From Flammula alnicola (Eukaryota; Basidiomycota; Agaricomycetes; Agaricales; Strophariaceae), in contig JADNRV010000698.1 in the NCBI GenBank assembly GCA_015499995.1, positions 1 through 17,073 on the forward strand: a stretch of DNA of 17,073 bases, written 5' to 3'. Positions 8,474-17,073 of the stretch are shown here, one piece after another. The translations under genes were made by a program, and so were the position numbers. Within the stretch, counting starts at the first letter, position 1, and the number at the start of each line of letters is the position of its first letter. The notes below the pieces were generated by a model. The model made no database searches. It saw only the letters and a list, made by a program, of their open reading frames with translations, and was not told the DNA's origin.

Positions 8474-11400
8474 TTAAGTTGTCGAATGTTTCTCTGTATT
8501 CGACTCGTCGTCGCTCTTTCTGTCTCCTGGGTCCTTGGAATCATTAAATAGGCCAAGCTTCTGGAAAATGGCGTTTTGACGTTCTTGATCTGCAACAGCA
8601 AGCCTTTTGCCTGCCCCGAATACGTCGTCCATTTCCTCGAGAGTCAGCCCTGCGTGCATAAAACGAAAAAAGTCAGCGGCAAAGATAAAATCGCGAGCTT
8701 ATTGCAGTGCAACCTTTAGTTTCGGGCACCTGTGAGATGACGGTCTTCAGTAAAAGTTGCCTCACTGACTGCTATGTTTACTTACAAAGAAGATGATGAA
8801 CAATCCTCCCATGAGGGAGAATAACTGGTGGCATGTATGTCAGCGATCATCGGATAGTAGTTCACTCCTGTGTGCTCTTTATTTACCCCAAAGAATATAA
8901 AGGTTCCATAGGAGAGGTGTTGAAGCATTGTTGGAGTGACCTATGGGAAGTTCAGCGCTGCAAGGAGGGAAATTGAGCTGAACAAGATCTTACTTGGCCC
9001 ACTGCGAGAAAGAAAGCGAGTAATGGTCGGTCTTCATATAATTGATGTTCGCAAGGAAGAAATGATACAACTTACCAATGAAGTTATTCATCTGCACAGA
9101 AAGGAATGTTGATGAGCCTCGTGCAATGATGTTTTAAAATGATAAGTTACCCAGTTAGAAGATGCTGCAATCGATAAGCCTTTTCCTCGGACACTCAGAG
9201 GCCAAATCTAGATATTTAAGGTCAGAAAAGAAAGAAGTCCAGGCGAAAGCCTCCTACCTCTGCAACAAGAATCCATGCACAAGGACCTTCTCAAAGTGAA
9301 CACGCAATATGAAACAAAATAAAAAAAGGACCAACCCCAGCTATAGCCAAAGCCTGGCAGCAACCATCAGCGAGCTACCATCGAAAGCTAGAGAATCGAG
9401 CCTACCCATGGCAAAGATCCAAACAAAGACGCAAGCAACCCAACCCGCGGCTACAATACTCATGAGGTATGCTTTTTGATTGCCATCTGTTGGTCACTCA
9501 CCAACATGACTGGTTATGCATTTAATCAGACGATGTAAAATAAACATGCACAGATAGAACGCCTACCTCGCCCAAGAATCTCTGAATAAACCAGTCAAAA
9601 TGGCAACAATGATATGGCAGCTACGATGAAATCGCATAAGAAATTTACGGCATAAGGTCCGATTAAGAAAGGTACCTACCCAGCCATAAGGAAGGCTCCG
9701 GATATCAAGACCGGCCTTCGTCCAACCTTGTCGACCCAGATCACAGCAGGGATGGTGGCCAAGAACATACTGTAACGGAAGCGATTCAAAACCCAGTGTA
9801 AAGTATATGATACAAAGAAACGCACGCAATACCAACAACACCAGTGGCGAGAAGAGAGATGGCGTTTCCGGTCAAACTTAAGGATTTGAAGATACTCGGC
9901 GCGTAATAGAGGATAGCATTCACACCGGCTACTCACGATGTGTTTTAGAACGATTAGTCGTCAAAGATGAATGTTTGGCTTACTCCATTGCTGGAAAAAC
10001 ATGGTTCTAAAGTTGGGTTATGAGCGAGTCTCCGACTTGAAAACGATCATTTGGACTTACAATGTTCCAACAGCGACTCGGTACAGCAAGTCTAACCGTC
10101 ATGGATAGGTTATGTCTAATATCCGCATGAGCAACGAAAACTTACTTCGATCAGTGAGGAGACTGAGATAATCGTAGAACCCAAGTTTGAAGTTCGAGTT
10201 CCATGAACCATCTTGATATTGCGGGAATTTGAGTTCTGATGTTTCTTTCTCGAAGAGATATTGGGCTCGAATTTCCCTGCAAAAATAACATTAAATGAAT
10301 TTGAAAAACAAGACTAGAATTTGCACGGACAAAAACTCAATCTGAACTAGCTCAGATGTTGGTGGAAGCCTGCGGGCGTTGCTTAACACAATAAGGGCTT
10401 CGTCATTACGTCCTTGATTGATCAACCACCTTGGATATAATTTAGCATCAAGAAATGAGACCATGCGAGGAGTGTTGGTCAGCTTACCGAGGAGAGAATG
10501 GCATAAAGAGAATTCCAACGCCCAAAATAATGGCAGGCACGAGCTGAAGAGCAAGAGGGATCCTCCATGCAGCTTCATGCTGGCCAGGGCCTGTGCCTCC
10601 GATAAAATTCGTCCCTAGGAAAAGGCGCACATAGGCGGTCAGCAAGACAAATATACAAGTACGTGGTATCCTCATACCGTAGTCAATCCAGAAAGAAATC
10701 ATAATTCCGAACGTAATGGCGAGTTGCTGAAGAGCAACCAGGCTACCGCGAACTTCGGGCGGCGCAATTTCGGCATTGTAAAGAGGAACCGCCATGCTGA
10801 GAGATCCGACTCCGAGACCAGTAACGAATCGGCCTGTGTCCGAAAAGATGGATATCAGAAAATACACCATCGGCCACACATAGAGAACGGACCTCCGTAG
10901 ATGGAAGATGGAGCAAACGCAGAAGCCTGAACGATAACCCCAATGCAGAAAACCACAACAGCTGGATGAGGATACGAAAAATTATTTAAGTTCTCCATTC
11001 GCATTATCATCGGGGTTGAATGGTTTACCCAAGACAATCGTGTACTTGCGCGACAATTTGTCAGCGAGATAACCTGGTCATGGGTTGAGTTTAGAATGAA
11101 GAAACGGGGTTGGCGATACATACCCGTCATGAGTACGCCAGCCCAAGCTCCAAGCTCGAGGATAGATACCAACCATCCTTTCTTCCCAGTGTTGGAAACA
11201 GCAGTGCCCATGCGTGTGTCGAAAGAATTCATCCTGATCAGAAGTCAGTTGTCTGAGAAAAAACCACCGAGCTTCCCAAAGCGTACGCAAGTACCCCAGA
11301 GAAGACACCCTTAGCGAGTAATTAGCCAACGATATCGAGTAACAATGTACACACATACCTGGTTGTATCCTACAACAGACCCATTTTCTTGTCAAAGGAT

Positions 11401-11691
11401 ATTTCAGATACATGGAAGTAAAATGCGCACCATATAACCTGAATAAACATATCGTTAGTCAGACGCTGGTTAAAAGGGGCAGGTCATCTTACAGGCCCCC
11501 AAGAGAAGCAAAGACTGCCGTTGCAAAAATTTTGCGATTGTGCACCAAGCCAGCCTAGACAGCGAGTCAAAAAAAAAAAGCCATTTAGGAATTGAAATGA
11601 GAAGGCGTACCCATCCAGACTGTCCAACAAGCGCCTTGCGACGATGCGCTGCTAGCGGGTTACTGGTAGAATCGATGTTACCTCCTGCCAT
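8474..11691 (-). CDS. MFS sugar transporter (hexose/sugar porter family), 28 exons
   Basis: This is a plasma-membrane proton-linked sugar porter. 562 residues are encoded by 28 exons that all join in frame: 11611-11691, 11493-11554, 11431-11438, 11359-11369, 11287-11309, 11124-11233, 11029-11073, 10893-10961, 10678-10833, 10488-10614, 10331-10429, 10146-10276, 10061-10091, 9984-10006, 9826-9928, 9680-9769, 9567-9620, 9502-9509, 9406-9450, 9336-9353, 9258-9286, 9151-9207, 9076-9091, 8994-9001, 8887-8940, 8786-8824, 8714-8729, 8474-8649. Family marks: GLLYGYNQGVFSGVL (residues 46 on), [62 protein letters not shown] (near 231), [58 protein letters not shown] and [17 protein letters not shown] (500 on). 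The tail is short and charged. The substrate is not determined by sequence. Length is normal; three exons are only 8 bases and one is 11. Confidence 0.95.
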
Positions 11692-12127
11692 AGTTTTCGG
11701 AAACAGTGGTCGTGAAAAGGAAGTCCGGAGAGCATTCTAAGCGCTTTAAATGAGCAATCCATGACCCCCTTGGATCTCGTCGAATTCTCGGTGATATGAC
11801 GTTAGGGAGTCGAAAAGTCCCAGTCTTCTCCAACTCCAAAAAGCTCAATGAACGCAAACGAACGGCACATACGGCCCGTCGGACCCACTGTATACATCTT
11901 AATTCCCCCTCAGAGATGCAGGAAGAGGTTAAACGAGAGTAGTGTAAATTCGATGTATGTAGGGACGGCCACATGGTCAATAATGAGCTAAAGATAGTGT
12001 AGATGGCAGAGGAACCTCATCTTTGGAACATTACAACAGGTCTCCCTAAGTCCGTTGTGAGTCTAATAGTCCACAATTAGTCCGGAATGATAGGTTTCGA
12101 TCGTAGCTATCCAGCGGGATAAAATTT
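11692..12127. other. Intergenic region upstream of the sugar transporter
   Basis: This 436-bp gap lies between the transporter start and the stop of the KNH-like gene, both on the minus strand. It must hold the transporter promoter. No protein frame or clear motif can be supported. Confidence 0.4.
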
Positions 12128-13093
12128 TCAAACCACAAGGGCGAGCATGGCGCTGCCGAGCATAGCAACAGCGCCAGCAGAGGCATATTTAGAGATGGCA
12201 GCCGAGCTCGCGGAAGGTTTTGTAGCAGAGCCAGAGGTGGTCGTGCTTGACTTGGAGGTAGCAGCGGCACCTCCTGAGGTAGTAGCGGCGGCGGCGCCTG
12301 AGGTGGTGGCGACACTAGACCCCAATGATGTTAGGGAAATAATTTAAGAGTATAAAAATATGAAACGCACGGGGTGCTGCCGGATGCTGCAGGGCCGGCG
12401 CTTGTCACGGCAGCCTGGCCAACGCAGGTAGTGTTGGCTGTTTACAAAGGGCAATGAGGAATATGTCAGTAACACAAGTTACGAAATACATACCGCCGGT
12501 GAGAACGGTGAAGGTACCGGACTGCGCGAGAGCACCAGTGCTATCGCGCAGGTTAAGGAAAGCAGATGTACCTGGATTAAGTTCAAGAATTATGCCAGGC
12601 TACGCGAACGCCGAAGTACTTGCCGACACCGAGGTTAGCAAGCCATGTCACGGAATTGCCGTTTTGTTGACCCAGGTCAACGAGTGCGGTAGCGGAGGGT
12701 TGGTTCGCGGGTAAGATACTATACAACGTGTAAATAATGGTTTAGTTGGGGGATACAAGGCGAGCTTACCTCTGCAAAAAAACAAATAAGACAGTTGACG
12801 ACTTCAACCTAAACAACGGAGGCGGTAAAGCAAAAAAACGAACCAGGAAATAAGGAGCTAAGGCTTGGATGAGATCCTACTCCATGAAAAGATTGCACAA
12901 GGCACTTACAGACTCCTCCGGTCCATGTGATCAAGCTTGGTTGGCAAACAACGACGTTTAGGCTGAAGTGGTACGATAAGAGTTTGTTGTCCGAAATATT
13001 GTCTGGGGCTTACAGAGAGTTAATAGTGAACTGAGCAGAAGCACTGGAGGCCAAGAAAGCAACCGCAACGAGAGGAGCAAAGAAAGACTTCAT
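12128..13093 (-). CDS. Kre9/KNH-like, Ser/Thr-rich GPI-anchored cell-surface protein
   Basis: This small secreted protein has the fold associated with beta-1,6-glucan synthesis proteins Kre9/Knh1. It probably sits at the cell wall or outer membrane face. 191 residues from eight exons, all in frame: 13014-13093, 12910-12962, 12844-12857, 12770-12771, 12624-12718, 12494-12571, 12371-12437, 12128-12314. The signal peptide is MKSFFAPLVAVAFLASSASA. The Kre9/KNH domain (about 21-115) reads VVVCQPSLITWTGG, then SPYFLSILPANQPSATALVD, WLANLGVGTSAFLNLRDST and GALAQSGTFTVLTG. A Ser/Thr/Ala-rich stalk follows. The C-terminal hydrophobic tail (SAGAVAMLGSAMLALVV) after small residues is a typical GPI-anchor signal. 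Restoring SPYFLSIL needs a 14-base exon and a 2-base exon, and restoring GVGTSAF needs a GC-AG intron (12572-12623). The wall role is inferred from the family. Confidence 0.9.
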
Positions 13094-13989
13094 AATGAGA
13101 GAGGTATGTGCAATTATTAAGTTGATGAAAGACAGGAGCAAGAGATGAATTTTGCGTTCCTGCATGGCGGCTCAAATTGTATAGCCGCGTTGCTAGGACA
13201 TCGCCGCGACTTGGCCGCGACGCCGCCCGGCCATCCACATCAAAAAATTTCTTGATGACACGCTCCGCTTCTTCAACTTGCTCCAAAGAACATCCTGAAC
13301 AGCGATCTTTCCTTGTCGCCAAGGTGAGCTGCGCTCGTCACTTCACTGTCAGGCAGTGTCAGCCAAATCCTTCGGCATAGGCGTCGACCATTTAGTCCCG
13401 CCGATGGCGACGGCGAGCCGAAACCGCACAGGCCATACAGCAACCGCCCTCTGCACTCCAGTGCATCATAGATGGAACAGCCTAGTAAGTCCCACCGCAG
13501 AACCATCGCAACGAACATAGCAGAGATCCGATCATGATTGTCTGCCATTCATAAAATATTTAAAGGCACTGGGCAGGTTCATAAAAGAAAGCAAGCGTCC
13601 ATCTGTCAATTATGTTCCTGAAGTTTGTTCGCAGCCAATGCCTGCAGGCACGCGCGAGCAGTACACTCTGAAACCCATCATCATGCTACTGTATCAACTA
13701 ATGTTTATTTTGTCAACGCAAGACCTGTCAAAGACTCGTTCTCGAGTGAGTGAAATTTAAAGGACGTTAGAGGATTTCACTTCCAATGTGTTTCTTGAGT
13801 TGAATTGGTTTGCGCCGTTCTTTTTCTGTCTTGTATCTCATCCATTTCTTCGAGGATTTAAGTCGAGGCTTCCAAAGGGGATTTAGGAAAACATTTTTTG
13901 ACCACAAGGAGCAAAGCTCAATAGTCCTGAACTTCGCAATAAAGATACGGTCTGCATGACATTCATATCTGGATCATGGATGAATGAAG
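13094..13989. other. Intergenic region upstream of the KNH-like gene
   Basis: This 896-bp gap lies between the KNH-like start and the stop of the hydrolase. The first 100 bases upstream of the KNH ATG include a pyrimidine-rich leader on the minus strand and a TATA-like site. A 91-residue open frame at 13273-13548 resembles nothing known and was not accepted as a gene. Confidence 0.45.
13176..13183 (-). promoter_or_regulatory. TATA-like element of the KNH-like gene
   Basis: The minus strand reads tatacaat about 85 bases upstream of the ATG at 13093. A CT-rich stretch (ctcttgctcctgtctttc) follows. This arrangement is common in well-expressed fungal genes. The assignment rests on position and sequence alone. 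Confidence 0.35.
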
Positions 13990-15785
13990 TCACAACTTAG
14001 AATGCCCTTTGTTCTTGTCTGACGAGAATTTATGTGTCAAGAACAGTGCAACATCCTCAGCTGGTCTTATCGTTCAGTAGGTATTCAGCAAATACTTCGG
14101 AAGTACTCACCGACTTCATTGGGTTTCTCTTGGACGACCTGAGTAGAGTATGCACGTCAGTTTGGCAGCGATGTATGTAAATAAAACACACCAAATGCCC
14201 CGCGCCGGGTATCACAATATTGGATGCGTTCCTCGCTCTCCGCCAGATAGTCTCCCTTGAGACTTGTGGTCCACCAACCCTGTCACTAGCGTGAGCATAC
14301 GCGCCGTGAAAAAGACGGGAGGAGATGACGTACAACACACTAGCGTCCTTTGACCCACCCATCACCCATCTTAGTTCGACGTTCTCGTCAAGCGTACGCA
14401 ATAACTCCCATCCTTTGTTTATCGTTTGCGGTCTTGTGTACTCGCTGGCTTCAGCTCCGGGGTTGCATTTTAGATGCACCTCGCCAGTTTTCTTGTCTTC
14501 GTACATCCCATGCGCGATATATGCGTCAACTATTTCTTGGTCGAAGGCTCGGAAAACCGAAGATTTAAGGAGCGTCCTTTTTGCTTCTTCTCTAAAATTA
14601 ATCGGTCAGTTCAAGACTTGCAAGGATTTACAAAAGTCGACACTGACCTTGAGGGCCAAGATGATCTCCGCCCAAGTGTGCTCAAGATCATTGCGGACAC
14701 AAGTTCGAGTCATTCTGAGAAGGCGGGAATAGAGTTGTTTCGATCAGGATGAGTGCAGGGAATAGCCTAGGGTAGCTTATTCCACACATAGCGCTGAATG
14801 ACGGGGAACATTAATATAAACTAAGGATATGGAAGAAGGAACATACGTCGCATCTCCGCCAAGGGAATGCCCCATTGCGACGACCTGGCGGTCTTGAAAG
14901 CCATTTTTCACCCTCGCACGTGAAATGGAGGTAGGTAGACGAGGCAGTTTCTGCGCGAGATCATTTCCAAACGCATCTCGTCCTTCTGGGAGGTGGTGGA
15001 TGAGGAAGTTGGCAAGGTCGCGTGCATAATCTGCTCGATCGGCTAATCACACGATAATCAGGATTTGATTAGCAACGGCAGCGAAAGAAAATACATACGT
15101 AGCTTTGCGATATGGACATTATTGAGCAGAGCAGCATCACCGTGGCTTACGGCATCCAAAGACCATATTTCTTCGATGCGGATTGGAGACGCGGAACTCT
15201 CTGTAATTTGGAGAAGGTGCCTAAACATAGGTTCCCAAATCTGTCAAAGAATTTAAGTGAGAAAATATTCTTCAGTTATCGCATTCATGTACTTCTTTAT
15301 GAAATCCAATAGGGTGCAGACAGATGATTGTAATGCCCTTTTCACCTGGAGCAGGCTTGTTCTCCGAATCCTTAATACCGTGCTCCAAAGGCCTTCCCTG
15401 CAACCTTGATCTGTGCCTTTGGATCTGGAAACATCTTTGCTGCCTCGGCGTCCTGCCAAGTCAGTTTTTCCATCGTCATCGTCATCCACTTCTTCCTGTC
15501 ATCCTTCCTTGTCTTGTCCGAAAAATATTCCATGGGCGGGATAACGATCTGGCCTGGAGGAGACGCGGCACGCGGGAAAGCCGCTGGAAGAATGTGCACT
15601 GAGAGAGTATGGGTAGGAGTAAAGGGGCATTTACGACTCAGTTCTTCGGGCAGAGGGGTTGGGAGCGGAATGAGCTTGGGAGGGGCAACAAGTGGTCCGA
15701 GATGCTGGGGTGGATTTATGGTGAATTCGCCCTTGATTGGCAGGCCTGGAGGTGGGATGTGAGGTTTTCCGGAGAGAGGGTCCAT
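13990..15785 (-). CDS. Alpha/beta hydrolase (LPX1-like) with C-terminal SKL, carrying frame breaks
   Basis: This serine hydrolase belongs to the fungal group that includes peroxisomal lipase-like proteins. Exons: 15293-15785, 15099-15240, 14847-15042, 14648-14793, 14334-14588, 14192-14279, 14111-14138, 13990-14060; about 470 residues. Visible marks: oxyanion-side loop CLHPIGFHKE, then WSLDAVSHGDAALLN; nucleophile elbow VVAMGHSLGGDA; SAMILSTLGRRSSWPS; ENVELRWVMGGSKD; and the His motif NASNIVIPGAGHLVVQEKP. The C-terminus is GHSKL, a peroxisomal targeting signal type 1. Single-base frame breaks occur at about 15372-15379 and 14708-14712. A third at about 14580-14590 is avoided only if the acceptor two bases inside the first AG is used. 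The first break could instead be a 49-base intron (15359-15407), at the cost of the GKAFGAR segment. It is either a gene in decay or affected by sequence errors. The downstream exons through SKL remain coding-like. Confidence 0.75.
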
Positions 15786-16229
15786 ATTCTGTTTGCGAGA
15801 ACTGCATTTCCAGCCGCCAGTCTCTTTTATGTAAATAAGAAAGAGATGTACATACACAAGGGGTGTCAGATCTGTCGATCTTGGACGTGTGGCCTCAGAG
15901 AGATCTGACACCCCTTGTGTGGGAAGTCGAGAAACCCGTCAAGTATAGAACTAAATTTAGGTACAAGTTGAGTAGGCAGTGATGCCGAGAAATGGGCGTT
16001 GACCCACATTTCTGATCATGACTATCCAAAGTTGTACAAAGTTTCTGGAACACGATCAACGTATAGACTCGGACGGCAAAAAACAAAAGGGTACATAGGG
16101 GCAGCCTCAGGTAAGTAGGAAAGGGCAGAAAGTAGATACTTCGTCCAACGTGAGGCACAGAAGGCCGAACGGACGATAGATGGATGCAAAAGGATCTCGA
16201 TATTATGTATCACGCCAAACATGAGCTAT
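15786..16229. other. Intergenic region with a long inverted repeat
   Basis: This 444-bp gap lies between the stop of the reductase gene and the start of the hydrolase. It should hold the hydrolase promoter and leader. It contains the 20-bp inverted repeat at 15854-15920. A possible leader intron follows the repeat on the minus strand (gtatgt near 15854 to acataaaag near 15824). Confidence 0.45.
15854..15920. repeat. Perfect 20-bp inverted repeat with 27-base spacer
   Basis: The left arm (15854-15873) is acacaaggggtgtcagatct. The right arm (15901-15920) is agatctgacaccccttgtgt, its exact reverse complement. The spacer 15874-15900 is not palindromic. It lies 69 bases upstream of the hydrolase ATG. 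If transcribed in the leader, it would form a strong hairpin. Confidence 0.95.
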
Positions 16230-17073
16230 TTACATAAAACCCACAGCTTTCCAGTACGTCAGCCAATTCTTAACATCTGTCGCAGTCAATCTTCGAGTCT
16301 GGATTTCCTAAGGTCGAGGACATCGCGACCGCTTGCTCTGTGGAGAGGCGAGGAAACCCGAAGGCTTCCAGTGGCTGCCCAACCTCGTTAATCTTTAAGG
16401 CTATCCCCTAAAAAAATCAAGAAGCCGCAGGGCAGCGAATGAGTTCGACAATCCATTCGTATTGGTTTCACGAGCCAGTGCGGCGTGCTCAAGCTTCGAC
16501 AGCCATGCGTGATAAGGAACCAGGGGCACTGATAGCTCACGAGTGAACGCGCTGGCAAGAGTCGACCATGGCGTTGACTTTGGATGAACTAAGTGTGCGA
16601 TGCCAGATGCCTCCGACGATAGCATGAAGTCGACGAGAGCCCTTGCCGCTACGTGAACAGGAATCCAGGATACGTCCTAAAATGTCATTGCAATCAGAAC
16701 TCGCATATGAACTTGTTACAGCGATATATTTTCTTTACCTCCTTGATTTTTGGGAGACACCCGACAAAATTTGCACTCTGGATCAATGAAGGAAGCCACT
16801 CCTTCGTATTCCAAAATCCGTTAGGCCCACCGGAGATCTGACCAACGCGCACGGCGACAGTCCTCAAAGTCGTATTTGCCGAAGCAGCGGCGAGTATTTG
16901 CTCTGACACCCATTTTGACTCGGTGTAACCAGTACCAATAGCGACCTCGGCATCAATTGGCAACTCCAAGAGTTGGTTGTGCTCGCTATGTGCCAAATTC
17001 TGGAATACGCCAATGGTGCTTGTGAAGATGAGAGACGGTGGTTGGGAGAGCGGTGAAGAAAGGGAAAAGTCAA
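16230..17073 (-). CDS. C-terminal reductase domain of an adenylate-forming (NRPS-like) reductase, partial, with frame breaks
   Basis: This is the thioester-reductase end of a fungal adenylation-carrier-reductase enzyme of the aminoadipate-reductase/NRPS-like group. Such enzymes activate an acid, load it on a carrier and reduce it to an aldehyde with NADPH. The 5' part lies beyond the window. Exon 16739-17073 reads PPSLIFTSTIGVFQNLA, then the extended short-chain-dehydrogenase catalytic motif GTGYTESKWVSEQIL (Tyr-x-x-x-Lys) and VAVRVGQISGG. It splices in phase to 16676 (DVSWIPVHVAARALVDFML, GIAHLVHPKSTPW, ALRLLDFFRG). Frame is lost at about 16405-16416 in a T7-A-G4 stretch, where one extra base restores GIALKINEVGQPLEAFGFPR. 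It is lost again at about 16298-16312. The end DVKNWLTYWKAVGFM with TAA at 16230-16232 is typical of the family. The substrate is unknown. Confidence 0.75.

Noticed and set aside
9450..9510. Single exon reading [18 protein letters not shown] in the sugar transporter
   Set aside because: It needs the wrong phase. The 8-base exon at 9502-9509 followed by the intron ending at 9451 gives SWASHVAAGWVA, as expected for the family.
11570..11580. Run of A/T in the first transporter intron as a special element
   Set aside because: It is the pyrimidine tract of the intron on the coding strand and needs no other explanation.
12147..12347. Plus-strand Ala/Glu/Val-rich open frame
   Set aside because: It is the shadow of the Ser/Thr/Ala-rich stalk of the KNH-like protein on the other strand.
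13273..13548. Minus-strand 91-codon open frame upstream of the KNH-like gene
   Set aside because: It shows no recognisable motif and no sensible splice partners, and it lies in the expected promoter region.
15708..15870. Start of the hydrolase at an upstream in-frame ATG (15911)
   Set aside because: That extension runs through the inverted repeat and a likely leader intron. The ATG at 15785 begins the plausible protein.
15406..15908. Two overlapping plus-strand open frames of about 100-118 codons
   Set aside because: They are antisense to the first hydrolase exon. Pro-rich coding sequence yields Gly-rich open frames on the reverse strand.

Overview
The window looks like nuclear DNA of a basidiomycete fungus, most likely an Agaricomycete. 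The genes are split by many short introns (mostly about 48-82 bases) with fungal GT/GC...AG ends and CTNA-type branch points. The best-recognised products are a nuclear-encoded cytochrome c oxidase subunit, a fungal sugar porter, a Kre9/KNH-type GPI-anchored wall protein, an LPX1-like alpha/beta hydrolase and a secreted protein family I know only from basidiomycetes. These calls come from reading the translation and remembered family patterns. No database search was run.

Layout. Seven recognisable genes all lie on the minus strand. In window order they are: a secreted multi-domain protein (2005-4596, 13 exons); a phosphotransferase/APH-fold small-molecule kinase (6040-7300); cytochrome c oxidase subunit Cox4/COX5B (7570-8180, 3 exons); an MFS sugar transporter (8474-11691, 28 exons); a Kre9/KNH-like GPI-anchored protein (12128-13093, 8 exons); an alpha/beta hydrolase ending in -SKL (13990-15785, 8 exons); and the C-terminal end of an adenylate-forming (NRPS-like) reductase (16230 to beyond 17073). 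A degraded or unresolved gene-like stretch lies on the plus strand at about 337-1313. A short coding-like frame of unknown identity lies at 5299-5496 (minus).

The genes do not form an obvious pathway. Two products are predicted to be secreted or cell-surface (2005-4596 and 12128-13093). One is a plasma-membrane transporter, one acts in mitochondria and one is probably peroxisomal. The reductase is the kind of enzyme seen in secondary metabolism, but too little is in the window to call a cluster.

The most interesting observations concern gene structure. An exon block is duplicated in tandem inside the secreted-protein gene with exon lengths preserved. A 2-base micro-exon is predicted in the KNH gene. 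Several GC-AG introns are present. The transporter gene is unusually fragmented, with three 8-base exons and one of 11. Single-base frame breaks fall in three of the seven genes and not in the other four. A perfect 20-bp inverted repeat sits upstream of the hydrolase. I found no CRISPR array, tRNA, rRNA or intact mobile element, and no evidence for a new multi-gene system.
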